From JAOABV01 sp039801465 (GTDB lineage: Bacteria > Hydrothermota > Tepidihabitantia > Tepidihabitantales > CAIPLT01): 64,000 bases of DNA. The stretch lies in contig JBDRUT010000002.1 of assembly GCA_039801465.1 (NCBI GenBank), positions 82,897-146,896 on the forward strand. The letters run 5' to 3'. Shown here piece by piece: positions 35,504-44,507 of this stretch. Both the position numbers and the translations under genes were made by a program. Each line of letters starts with the position of its first letter. Positions within the stretch are counted from its first letter, which is position 1. The notes beneath the pieces were generated by a model. It saw only the letters and a program-made list of their open reading frames with translations, was not told the origin of the DNA and did not search any database.

Positions 35504-38218
35504 TTATTTTGATTTTGGTGGGACTTGAGTCTTCGGCATCAAAGATTGTAACATCTGTTGGGCAACATTATCTTTGGGATTACGGCTCAACCAATCTTGT
35601 AATACCGCAATTGCCTTTGCAGTATCGTGCATATTTTCCGTATATAGGCCAACAAGACTTTGAATCGGTTCTGGTTGATTAGGTGCTAAACTGCGTGCTT
35701 TTTGAAATGCTTGTTCGGCTAATGGATAGTTTCCTTGATACTGATAAATCCAACCCCGTCTCAGCATTAGGTCTGGGTCCGAGATACCTTGTTTTTCAAC
35801 TGAATCTAAAAAGGCAATCGCATTATCATAATCTTGCTTTAACATTGCAAAGACCGAAAGATTATAATATATCGGAACTTTCCGTTGGGGTTCAATATCA
35901 AATTTTAATGTCTTGCTTAAGGTCGCAATTGCCAAATCCAAATTTCCCATTCTTTGATACTCTTGTGCTAATGCTGCATAATTGGCAATATAGTTTAAGA
36001 ATAGACCTTTGGTATTATCATCTTTTACAACTTTAGGGTCGAGCATACTATTCATTTTATAAACTTGATTTACCAGATATTCAGTTCGGACTAAATCAAT
36101 CTGATTGGGTGATTTAACATTTGTAACGCGATTAACCATACCTTCTAATCTCAGATAGGGCTCAACATCTTTAAGATTTTCTGCCCGGTCAACTGTTGTC
36201 GCAAAATAGATTGGCATCACACCTTCTTTGTAGTTATCCATTACTTTTGCCATAAATTTTTCTGCAGAAGAAGCATAATCTTCAGGCCATTTTAATTTAA
36301 TTCCCGCATTAGTCGCAATAATATCCCGAAGCATTATATCTTTCAAAAGAAATGTCCTTCGGCCTTCGCCCATAAACCCTTGGGGTAATCGGTCAATTTC
36401 TTCTAATGAGAATGATATTGGCGCACCCCATTTTTTTAACTGTTTGACATACCAGTTAGTATTTAATAATGAAAGATTAGCAACCGCGACATTCTTACCA
36501 AATTTGGGGTCATAATTAGATATTCGGTTAGGAACTTCTTGCACAAACCAAAGTGGAAAAGTATCATTATCACCATTAGTAAAAAGAATGCTCTTTTCTC
36601 CTTGGCAGGAGATTAACATATTATAACCGTATTCTGCTGGAATCCAATTTCCTCGACGCGTGACCGTGCCGTAATTAAAGAACATGGGAATGAACATAAA
36701 GACAACACACAGACCAGCAATAACTTTAGTATATACTTGGTGAAATTTTAAGCGCGGTATTATATAATTCAGAAATGCATTGATTCCGAGTCCAACAAAG
36801 ATTGTAAAGAAGACAAACGAAAACGCAAAAAAGTAATCACGTTCACGGACTTCTCGGAATCGCAAATGTTGTCTTGGGTCTGATGGCGAATATTTCAGGT
36901 TAAGATATGTAATCAAGCCTAATGAGGCGACGAGAAAGCATAAAAAGACCAGCCACCAGGACTTGCGGTCTTTCTTGAAATGGTCCCACATCCCATAAAA
37001 TCCAAGTATGATTGGTATAATCCCAATTAATGCCTGCCAACGAATATGATAAAAGATGTCAAAATATCTTTCATTGCCCCATTGCCAAAGTAAATATCGG
37101 ACATAAAACTTTATCTGCTCAAAATATGCCTTCACTAAACCATATGCGGGATAACTATTAGGATAATTTCGATAATCACTCTCTGTTAAGAATTGAGTTT
37201 TCCGCGGATAGAGTTTCATTGGGTCATACTGTTCCCGTTTAAGCACACTGACAAAATCTTCCCATCTTTGCGGATTGACTTCATTGATTGATGGCTCTTG
37301 TTTTGCCCGGACGATAAGATAAAATTGCACCGTGCCGGCAAGGAAAATCAGCAATAGTCCCCAAAAGACATATCGACTATCAAGTTTCCTTCGAGTATGG
37401 AGATAATAGAGATAACCCGCATAAATAATGATGAAGATAAGGAACAATAAGAAGTTGGTTTTTAAAATTTGAATAACCGAGACTGTTGGCGAGGCTAAAA
37501 ATAATACAAAGTAATCAATTAAATCTAAGCCGGCAATTGCAACAATAATCAGAAAGAGCACAATTAGTTCAATAATGTGTAGTTGTAAGACTGATTTGCG
37601 GTCAACGATAAACGCAAAGATGATAAGCGGAAATAGTAACATTAAAGGTGTAAAATGAATGCCGGCAGATAAGAATAAGAGGTAGATGGAGAATAGCACA
37701 ATCCGGTTATCACCAATACCGGTTTCAACTTTATCCCGCCAGAGCAATGCCAGATAAATCACTAATAATGCGGCAACAACACAAGGAGTATAAACTTCGG
37801 TTTCAACACAATTATCCCAGAATGAATAAGCAAATGCTAATGCTATTGCACCAGCAATACCCGCAATATGAGGCAAATAAGATATTCTTTGCCTCAGCAT
37901 CTGTCCATTCTTTTGTAGGGCAATTAATTTATAAATGACCAAATAAACCAATGCACAGGAAATCGCACCAAATAAGGCAGTGAGGAAATTTACCCGAAAG
38001 GCATACTCGCGGGCAATCGGAATTAATGAGAATATTCTGCCCAACATTACAAATAAAGGTGTGCCTGGTGGATGGGGAACACCTAAAATATAAGAACAAG
38101 CAATAAGTTCACCACAATCCCAAAATGAAGCAGTCGGCGCAATTGAATAGAGATAAACGCCTAAAACAACTATAATGATACTAAGACTAATAATTAATTT
38201 AACTATTCTTGGTTTCAT
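35504..38218 (-). CDS. DUF2723 membrane protein with TPR tail
   Basis: 904 residues. The N-terminal two thirds hold about 12 membrane segments and the DUF2723 signature SFWDCGELIACSYILGVPHPPGTPLF, a glycosyltransferase-C-like (protein mannosyltransferase-related) fold with an acidic residue pair in the first loop. The C-terminal part (about 740-895) is tetratricopeptide repeats (NLDLAIATLSKTLKF, NYPLAEQAFQKARSLAPNQPEP). It likely moves a sugar from a lipid carrier, but the substrate is unproven. 23 nt downstream of cdaA, same strand. Confidence 0.85.
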   Translation of the reverse strand: MKPRIVKLIISLSIIIVVLGVYLYSIAPTASFWDCGELIACSYILGVPHPPGTPLFVMLGRIFSLIPIAREYAFRVNFLTALFGAISCALVYLVIYKLIALQKNGQMLRQRISYLPHIAGIAGAIALAFAYSFWDNCVETEVYTPCVVAALLVIYLALLWRDKVETGIGDNRIVLFSIYLLFLSAGIHFTPLMLLFPLIIFAFIVDRKSVLQLHIIELIVLFLIIVAIAGLDLIDYFVLFLASPTVSVIQILKTNFLLFLIFIIIYAGYLYYLHTRRKLDSRYVFWGLLLIFLAGTVQFYLIVRAKQEPSINEVNPQRWEDFVSVLKREQYDPMKLYPRKTQFLTESDYRNYPNSYPAYGLVKAYFEQIKFYVRYLLWQWGNERYFDIFYHIRWQALIGIIPIILGFYGMWDHFKKDRKSWWLVFLCFLVASLGLITYLNLKYSPSDPRQHLRFREVRERDYFFAFSFVFFTIFVGLGINAFLNYIIPRLKFHQVYTKVIAGLCVVFMFIPMFFNYGTVTRRGNWIPAEYGYNMLISCQGEKSILFTNGDNDTFPLWFVQEVPNRISNYDPKFGKNVAVANLSLLNTNWYVKQLKKWGAPISFSLEEIDRLPQGFMGEGRRTFLLKDIMLRDIIATNAGIKLKWPEDYASSAEKFMAKVMDNYKEGVMPIYFATTVDRAENLKDVEPYLRLEGMVNRVTNVKSPNQIDLVRTEYLVNQVYKMNSMLDPKVVKDDNTKGLFLNYIANYAALAQEYQRMGNLDLAIATLSKTLKFDIEPQRKVPIYYNLSVFAMLKQDYDNAIAFLDSVEKQGISDPDLMLRRGWIYQYQGNYPLAEQAFQKARSLAPNQPEPIQSLVGLYTENMHDTAKAIAVLQDWLSRNPKDNVAQQMLQSLMPKTQVPPKSK

Positions 38219-38241
38219 ATAAAATTTCTAATAGTCATTTT

Positions 38242-39021
38242 CTATTTAATAATTGATTTTGATAGTTTATCTTGAAGTTGAGCAATTGTCAAGTCAGAAT
38301 AAATTACTCCTTGTTGTGCAAATGAGATATTGCCAGTTTGACCCGAAACAATAATTGATATTGCGTCAGAAATATTTGTAATCCCGATACCAGCGCGGTG
38401 GCGCATTCCCCAAAAAACACCCCGATAGGAAGTTTCCGTATCAGGTTTACCAGCATCAGGTTCACTTAAAGGCAATGTACAACCAGCAGCAATTATCTGG
38501 TCGCCAGAAATTATACACGCACCATCATGCAATGGTGAACCCGGATTAAATATTGAAATTAGCAAAGGAGAACTGAGCCGAGCGTCAATTCTTGTGCCGG
38601 TTTCAATGAAATCCTTTAATCCAATTTGTCGTTCAATTACGATTAACGCACCATATTTCCGTTCTTTAAATACTGTGCACGCTGCAAGAATCTCTTCAAC
38701 TATCTCTTTGTCCGATATTGCCTTTAATAAAAAGCGAAACGCCCGGGTTCGGCCAAATCGAGCCAATGCATTTCTGATTTCCGGTTGAAACAGAATCACA
38801 AAAATTACTACCCAAACGGTCTTTAATGAATCGACAATTAACCCCAGTGCCTTAAAATCAAGCCAGCGCACAACTACGGAAAGAACCAGAATGATAATTA
38901 GCGCATAAAGCATTCTTAAAGCCCGGGTACCTCTAAGAAATCTTAAAAAATAAAAGAATACTACTGCGACAATAAGAATATCAATTATATCCCGGTAGGT
39001 GGGTCTAAGAAAAGATAGCAT
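38242..39021 (-). CDS. cdaA: Diadenylate cyclase (CdaA type)
   Basis: 259 residues. Three membrane helices (about 10-80) precede the DAC domain, which has the catalytic DGA (166-168, LHDGACII) and RHR (207-209, GMRHRAGIGI) motifs for making c-di-AMP from two ATP. A longer loop than usual (PLSEPDAGKPDTETSYRG) lies between the motifs. The usual partner cdaR is absent; the DUF2723 gene follows instead. Confidence 0.93.
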   Translation of the reverse strand: MLSFLRPTYRDIIDILIVAVVFFYFLRFLRGTRALRMLYALIIILVLSVVVRWLDFKALGLIVDSLKTVWVVIFVILFQPEIRNALARFGRTRAFRFLLKAISDKEIVEEILAACTVFKERKYGALIVIERQIGLKDFIETGTRIDARLSSPLLISIFNPGSPLHDGACIISGDQIIAAGCTLPLSEPDAGKPDTETSYRGVFWGMRHRAGIGITNISDAISIIVSGQTGNISFAQQGVIYSDLTIAQLQDKLSKSIIK

Positions 39022-39318
39022 ATAACGAAAACTCGAAACTTAAAAAATGAGTTTAAGAAATATAAATCTCGTTTATAATCCGGTCGGCTAAAGAACAGTT
39101 AAAACGCATAATGCATTAATGACTTCGAATCTTATTATTTAGAACTTCAATCTGCAAATTTCCTGATTAACCATGCAGAAAATCGAAATAATTTTTATAC
39201 CGTAATCAAATTACTATTCTTGTGCATTGTAGCACTTTGTAAATAACCTTGATTATTTCTGATGTGAAGCGAAGTCTTTTTGCTTCTTCATCATTTAGTT
39301 CTAATCCAATAATACCCT
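39022..39318. other. Spacer, nothing recognised
   Basis: About 300 bp between glnA and cdaA. I see no promoter that meets the usual spacing, no RNA gene and no ORF worth reporting. Confidence 0.4.
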
Positions 39319-40722
39319 TTATAAATCAAAATAGTAAACAAATTCAATTGGACTTGGTGTCAGATTGATCTCTTGAAATTCTTCGTATTTAGTTTCAATC
39401 CAAAAATCGATTACTTCTTGGGGAAAGACTTCATCTCGGGTTAAATATGCCGAATCGGCTTTTAAGGCATCAATTGCAAATTTTAATGAGTTAGGGATTC
39501 TTGCAATTTTCAAATTTCCTTTATTTCTAAATCCGTCTAATCCGGCCAAAAGCAGGGCGGCTAATGCTAAATATGGATTACAAGTAGCATCGCTCACTCG
39601 ATATTCAATTGGAAAATCTTCTGCATAGCCTGGGATTCTGATAGCCGAAGTTCGGTCAGCAAAACCGACAGTCGGTGCGCGCGGAGTTTCAAAACCGCCA
39701 GTCAGTCGTTTATAAGAATTGGTTGTTGGATTACAAAACGCACACAGCGACGGCAAGTGCGCGAAAATTCCTTTAATATAATTTTCACCTAATTGCGAAA
39801 GACTGCCATTCTTGCCTTTGAACAAAGATTTTTCTTCCCGTTCAAGAATATGATGAAAATGAAGTCCAGACCCATGCCGATTTTTAAGTGGTTTCGGCAT
39901 AAAAGTCGCAAATTTATTTAGCCGAGAAAAATAATTTTTAATGATGTATTTAGCAATTACGATATCGTCTGCAGTAGGTAATGGTTCATTATAAATTATC
40001 TCAATTTCTGATTGACCAAACTCACCACCTTCATGATGATGATACTTTACTTTAACGCCACAAGTTTCCAGCATTCTGACTAATTGATTGCGGTCTTCTG
40101 CATAAATATCAGCTGGTGGCGACTGATGATAAGAACCAGTTATTGCTGAAGTTCGTTCATCACTATAAATTGCAACCATCTCTTGAATCGCACCAATAGC
40201 AGATTTCGATTTAACCTCAGAGAGGTGTTCACCATCTATTAACTGACCTCCGATTCGATTGCTACCACTAATTGCTGAAAAATGTGCAAAGACATAGAAT
40301 TCCAGTTCGGGTAAGAACAAAATTCTATCAACCTTCATTTCATTTTTAACTAAATCAACCGCCTTTTGTAAAATCCATCTTGGGTCTTTTTCATATCGCT
40401 GACGCATAGCATAATGCTTATGTTCTGCGGGCGTCTTTGAGTTGTGTTGCAATTTATATGGATAATAGATATTGGCAAAAAATGATAGGGTCTTTGCAGA
40501 AAAGAAGGGGTCAATAAAAGAAGAAGTCTCGTCTGGCACTAAGAGTAAATCACTCCGTTCCGTGCGCTTAAATCCTCTTAAAGAAGAACTATCAAATCCA
40601 ACACCTTTTTCTTTTGCTGTTTTCCAATATGATATCGGAAAAGATATATGCCTTAATTTCCCGAAAAGGTCAACATACTTAAGGTCAATAAAATCAGCAT
40701 CATACTTAATTGAAGGTATCAT
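39319..40722 (-). CDS. glnA: Glutamine synthetase
   Basis: 467 residues from MIPSIKYDADFIDLKYVDL. ATP-dependent ammonia assimilation. Family blocks: GFDSSSLRGF, LPELEFYVF, EGGEFGQSEIEI (metal and glutamate site), NRHGSGLHFHHIL, NPTTNSYKRLTGGFETP and RTSAIRIPG. I see no clear adenylylation loop. A longer frame to 40770 would add a hydrophobic 16-residue stretch that spans the promoter; with the -10 box ending 7 nt before this ATG, the shorter start is right and the mRNA is leaderless. Confidence 0.92.
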   Translation of the reverse strand: MIPSIKYDADFIDLKYVDLFGKLRHISFPISYWKTAKEKGVGFDSSSLRGFKRTERSDLLLVPDETSSFIDPFFSAKTLSFFANIYYPYKLQHNSKTPAEHKHYAMRQRYEKDPRWILQKAVDLVKNEMKVDRILFLPELEFYVFAHFSAISGSNRIGGQLIDGEHLSEVKSKSAIGAIQEMVAIYSDERTSAITGSYHQSPPADIYAEDRNQLVRMLETCGVKVKYHHHEGGEFGQSEIEIIYNEPLPTADDIVIAKYIIKNYFSRLNKFATFMPKPLKNRHGSGLHFHHILEREEKSLFKGKNGSLSQLGENYIKGIFAHLPSLCAFCNPTTNSYKRLTGGFETPRAPTVGFADRTSAIRIPGYAEDFPIEYRVSDATCNPYLALAALLLAGLDGFRNKGNLKIARIPNSLKFAIDALKADSAYLTRDEVFPQEVIDFWIETKYEEFQEINLTPSPIEFVYYFDL

Positions 40723-40729
40723 AAAGACT

Positions 40730-40757
40730 ATTATCATCAATAAACTTAAAAAGTCAA
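40730..40757 (-). promoter_or_regulatory. Promoter of glnA (leaderless)
   Basis: On the minus strand: TTGACT (40752-40757), a 16-bp spacer, GATAAT (40730-40735). Seven bases to the ATG at 40722, no ribosome-binding site. Confidence 0.55.
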
Positions 40758-41200
40758 GCGTTGAAAACATTAATCTTTAATTAGACTGTTGAATTCCAGA
40801 TAAAAATTAAATATCCACAACTACTATCAGAACAGGAAAACATTGCAAACCTACAAAAATAACACGCAATCTAATTACAAATAAAGCGACATTTAAAATA
40901 TCGATTATTAGACTTATCCCAAACAACAGAACTGTTGAAAAGACAATAAAAAATTAATCATTTATCAAGAATAGAAACCAATTGTCCTTACATTACAGTT
41001 TTTTATTGACATTCTAAGAAAATTAAATAGGATATTAGTTAATGTTTAAGTTTTTTAGCAAGGATTTTAATTGTTATATCAAAAAAATATTGAGGAAAGC
41101 CGAGATTTTTTTAGTTTTTCTCTTTTCGCAAAACAATGGCTATTATATCACAAATTAGGCTTTATTTAAAAGGTATTGAAAATACGATTTAGTATAGATT
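40758..41200. other. Divergent spacer with a possible short leader ORF
   Basis: AT-rich region between glnA and aspS. It holds a promoter-like pair at 41006-41033 (TTGACA, 16 bp, TAGGAT). An ATG 9 nt later opens 38 codons (41042-41158, begins MFKFFSKDFNCYIKK) ending 42 bp before aspS. This could be a leaderless leader ORF or chance. Nothing else seen. Confidence 0.4.
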
Positions 41201-42496
41201 ATGAACAGAACTCTTGCGAACGAAGTTAAAAATCATATTGGTGAAACCATAATGCTTAAAGGCTGGGTTCACCAAATCCGTGCTTTAGGTAAAATTAATT
41301 TTATTTTATTGCGCGATCGAACCGGTATTGTTCAAACTATTGTTTTAGACCCTAAAATTGATATTTCCGATATCGAACGAGAAAGTGTTGTCGCAATCTA
41401 TGGTAAACCTAAAATTGAAAAACAGGCACCTGGTGGCTATGAAGTTGAAGTGAGTGCGATTGAAATAATTGAAAAATGTATTGCGCCCCTACCTTTTGAA
41501 ATTAATCGGGCAACAGAACTGACTAATGTAAAAATTGATACAATTCTCGACCATCGGCCCTTTAGTTTAAGGAATCCAGAATTAGGCAGTATCTTCCGGG
41601 TTCAAGCCGAAATCGTTCGGGCGTTTGCTGACTTTCTGCGTAATGACGGATTTCTCCAAATTCACACATCTAAAATAATTTCTGCTGGCACTGAAGGTGG
41701 AACCAATCTCTTTCCGATTCAGTATTTTGAACAGAAAGCCTATTTAGCCCAAAGCCCCCAATTCTATAAGCAGATGATGGTTGGTGCTGGTTATGAACGG
41801 GTTTTTGAAATCGGTTTTGTCTATCGGGCTGAAGACCACGCAACTTCTCGTCATATTAATGAATATCTTAGTCTCGATTTTGAAATGGGGTTTATTGATT
41901 CGGAACAAGACATAATTAATCAGGAAATCCGGCTCTTAAAATATATTTTTGAATCTTTGAAAAAAAATTGTGCTGAAGAATTAAAATTACACAAGGTTGA
42001 GTTACCGGAAATTAATGACATTCCTCAAATGAAATTATCTGAAGCAATAAAAATTCTTAAAGAAAAATATAAAAAAGTACTAGTCACAGAAAGTGATTTA
42101 GATCCAGAAGCTGAACGATTGATTTGTGATTATGCCAAAAAAGTATTCAATTCTGATTTTATCTATATTACCCATTATCCAGTTGATGCCAGACCATTCT
42201 ATACAATGCCTGCGGAAAATGGTTTGACCCGTGGTTTTGATTTGTTGTACAAAGGATTAGAAGTAACTACTGGTAGTCAACGCATCCATAATTATTATAT
42301 GCTTATTGAAAATATGAAGAGATTTGGATTAAATCCAGAAAATTTTGAATTTTATCTTGAGATTTTTAAGTACGGTATGCCGCCACATGGAGGACTGGCA
42401 ATTGGCACCGAACGATTAACCCAACAGATTTTAAATCTTAAGAATATTCGTGAAGCCAGTCTCTTTCCGCGCGACCGATACCGTTTAACCCCGTAA
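41201..42496 (+). CDS. aspS: Archaeal-type aspartyl-tRNA synthetase, probably non-discriminating
   Basis: 431 residues, the compact archaeal/eukaryal form without the bacterial GAD insert (bacterial AspRS is about 580). Anticodon-binding OB fold at 1-100, then class II motifs (SAGTEGGTNLFPIQYFEQ, RAEDHATSRHINEYLSLDFEMGFI, GTERLTQQIL). In this family the anticodon residues H28 and P81 (Methanothermobacter numbering) mark enzymes that charge both tRNA-Asp and tRNA-Asn. Here H24 (GWVHQ) and P77 (KQAPGG), with the same 53-residue spacing, match the relaxed form. No ribosome-binding site before the ATG. Confidence 0.92.
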   Translation: MNRTLANEVKNHIGETIMLKGWVHQIRALGKINFILLRDRTGIVQTIVLDPKIDISDIERESVVAIYGKPKIEKQAPGGYEVEVSAIEIIEKCIAPLPFEINRATELTNVKIDTILDHRPFSLRNPELGSIFRVQAEIVRAFADFLRNDGFLQIHTSKIISAGTEGGTNLFPIQYFEQKAYLAQSPQFYKQMMVGAGYERVFEIGFVYRAEDHATSRHINEYLSLDFEMGFIDSEQDIINQEIRLLKYIFESLKKNCAEELKLHKVELPEINDIPQMKLSEAIKILKEKYKKVLVTESDLDPEAERLICDYAKKVFNSDFIYITHYPVDARPFYTMPAENGLTRGFDLLYKGLEVTTGSQRIHNYYMLIENMKRFGLNPENFEFYLEIFKYGMPPHGGLAIGTERLTQQILNLKNIREASLFPRDRYRLTP

Positions 42497-42498
42497 TA

Positions 42499-43686
42499 AT
42501 GCAATTTACTTTTCACTTCTTCCTGTCTGCTTTTCGGCAATCACTTATAATCTTAATATTGGTAGTCCTGGGATGTGGTCGAAAAAATCCCCAACCTGTT
42601 CCAAAATCCAAAATTGATATAAAGTGCTATACAATCAAACCCGGTGAAATTCTCACTTCTCTCTTAAACCGAGCCGGAATCGAGCCTTCGACTAATGAAA
42701 AAATATTAAAATCGCTTTTAGCCGTGAACTTTCCCTTTAAGAGCATTAGAACCACTGATACTTTTAAGTTCTTTTATCAGAACGACACTTTAATCAAAAT
42801 TGAATATAAGAAAAATTATGCTAATATTTATCACATCCATTTACATAACAATAATATTTCAGTAGCAATGGAATATATTAATATCAAGACCAAACCAGAA
42901 TTAGTAAAAGGCGAAATATCATCTTCTTTATACGAATCAATGCTTAAACAGGGAGAAACTGCTGATTTGGTAGCAAATTATGCTGACATCTTATCCTGGG
43001 AAATTGACTTTTTCACAGAAACTCAGACTGGCGACTCATTTTTTGTTTTGGTTGAAAAAAAGTATGTTGACTCATTGTGTGTGGCATATGGGCAAATAAA
43101 AGCAGTAAGATATAAAGGTAAGATTGGCGATTATTATGGATTTTATTTTATTGACCCTAAAGGTAATAAAGACTATTATGACCAACAAGGCAAATCTTTA
43201 CGCAAGGCATTCTTAAAATCACCTTTACGCTATTCTCGGGTTAGTTCTTTTTTTAGCAAAGGAAGATACCATCCAATTTTAAGAATTGTCCGTCCTCATC
43301 ATGGAGTTGATTATGTTGCTCCAAAAGGAACTCCGGTATCTGCAATTGGCGATGGCACAGTTACTTTTGCCGGATGGAAAGGTGGATATGGTCGGTTAGT
43401 CGAGATTACCCATGCGCAAAGATTCAAATCTCGATATGGACATTTAAGTGGTTTTGGTGCTGGAATAAGAACTGGAAAGAGAGTTTCTCAGGGACAGGTT
43501 ATCGGTTATGTTGGTGCAACCGGATTAGCCACCGGACCACATCTTCATTTTGAAATCTTGCGCAATGGTCAATGGGTCAATCCATTAAAAATAATTCCGC
43601 CTCGCGCTGAACCTGTGAAACCTGAATATCTTTCTTTATATAAACAACATTGTGACAGTTTAGCTAATCTGTTAAAATACCAATAA
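42499..43686 (+). CDS. Lipoprotein M23 (LytM-type) metallopeptidase
   Basis: 395 residues. Signal segment with lipobox V-L-G-C (about residue 26). A LysM/OapA-like region follows (CYTIKPGEILTSLLNRAGI), then the M23 peptidase domain with zinc ligands in HHGVDY (about 272) and HLHFEIL (about 350) and GYVGATGLATGPH. It likely cleaves peptidoglycan cross-links, in the MepM/ShyA style. It starts 2 nt after aspS. Its last 15 codons plus stop are the seed of a tandem array that continues downstream. Confidence 0.9.
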   Translation: MQFTFHFFLSAFRQSLIILILVVLGCGRKNPQPVPKSKIDIKCYTIKPGEILTSLLNRAGIEPSTNEKILKSLLAVNFPFKSIRTTDTFKFFYQNDTLIKIEYKKNYANIYHIHLHNNNISVAMEYINIKTKPELVKGEISSSLYESMLKQGETADLVANYADILSWEIDFFTETQTGDSFFVLVEKKYVDSLCVAYGQIKAVRYKGKIGDYYGFYFIDPKGNKDYYDQQGKSLRKAFLKSPLRYSRVSSFFSKGRYHPILRIVRPHHGVDYVAPKGTPVSAIGDGTVTFAGWKGGYGRLVEITHAQRFKSRYGHLSGFGAGIRTGKRVSQGQVIGYVGATGLATGPHLHFEILRNGQWVNPLKIIPPRAEPVKPEYLSLYKQHCDSLANLLKYQ

Positions 43687-44070
43687 ACATACTATAAACA
43701 ACATTGTGACAGTTTAGCTAATCTGTTAAAATACCAATAAATATACTATAAACAACATTGTGACAGTTTAGCTAATCTGTTAAAATACCAATAAACATAC
43801 TATAAACAACATTGTGACAGTTTAACCAACCTGTTAATTTACCAATAAATATACTATAAACAACACTGTGACAGTTTAACCAACCTGTTAATTTACCAAT
43901 AAATATACTATAAACAACACTGTGACAGTTTAGCTAACCTGTTAAAATACCAATAAATATACTATAAACAACACTGTGACAGTTTAGCTAACCTGTTAAA
44001 ATACCAATAAATATACTATAAACAGCATTGTGACAGTTTAAGCCAACTGTTAAAATACCAATAAACATAT
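43639..44070 (+). repeat. 54-bp tandem array of the M23 gene's 3' end (8 copies)
   Basis: Copies begin at 43639, 43693, 43747, 43801, 43855, 43909, 43963 and 44017, each exactly 54 bp. The unit encodes YKQHCDSLANLLKYQ, then TAA and two more codons, so every copy carries an in-frame stop and the register is kept (54 = 18 codons). Copy 1 is the true gene end. Copies 4 and 5 share changes (accaac, ttaattt), and copy 8 differs most. Confidence 0.95.
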
Positions 44071-44116
44071 ATTAACTCATATCTAAAATTATTAGAGTTA
44101 TTTAAGGTTTATTTTG

Positions 44117-44371
44117 TTAAATTGAGTTGTCTTCAGAACTTTTATTTTCATCATTTGGGGAAATAGCATTTGTGCTATTTTCTAACGCTAACAAACTTTT
44201 TGACAAAACAGTAATTTTCTGCTCTAAGGTTAAATTTCGATTGACAATTAAATAATATTGATTTCGGACACGACAAAGTCCTCCTTCACTTTTTATTACA
44301 TCATAAATCAATCGTACTGATTTCTTTTTTAAGATTTCTTCTAATTTCTGAAGGCGCTCAGTCTGATTCAT
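44117..44371 (-). CDS. Small conserved hypothetical protein
   Basis: 84 residues from MNQTERLQKLEEILKKK. The core GGLCRVRNQYYLIVNRNLTLEQKITVLSKSL matches a family of small uncharacterised proteins seen next to other genes in deltaproteobacterial and FCB genomes; function unknown. The ATG at 44371 rather than 44380 is favoured because the upstream duplicated copy preserves exactly this start. No ribosome-binding site. Confidence 0.65.
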   Translation of the reverse strand: MNQTERLQKLEEILKKKSVRLIYDVIKSEGGLCRVRNQYYLIVNRNLTLEQKITVLSKSLLALENSTNAISPNDENKSSEDNSI

Positions 44372-44466
44372 CTTAATCAAACGATTACAATACTAATTAA
44401 CTAAGATTCTGTATCAGCAGTCTGATTCATTTTGCTCACATAATTCCAATACGAATTGATTGATAT
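44360..44466 (-). repeat. Duplicated start of the 84-aa gene
   Basis: The segment around the start, including ATGAATCAGACTG and about 25 bp upstream (AATTAGTATTG versus AATTCGTATTG), is repeated with a 59-bp offset; start codons are at 44371 and 44430. The upstream copy reads MNQTADTES and then TAG. Confidence 0.65.
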
Positions 44467-44507
44467 TATAAGTACCAAAACCAATTGAATAAACTTATAC
44501 ATCATTC

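Noticed and set aside
43639..44070. Tandem array considered as CRISPR
   Set aside because: Units are contiguous with no unique spacers, derive from a gene end, and no cas genes are near.
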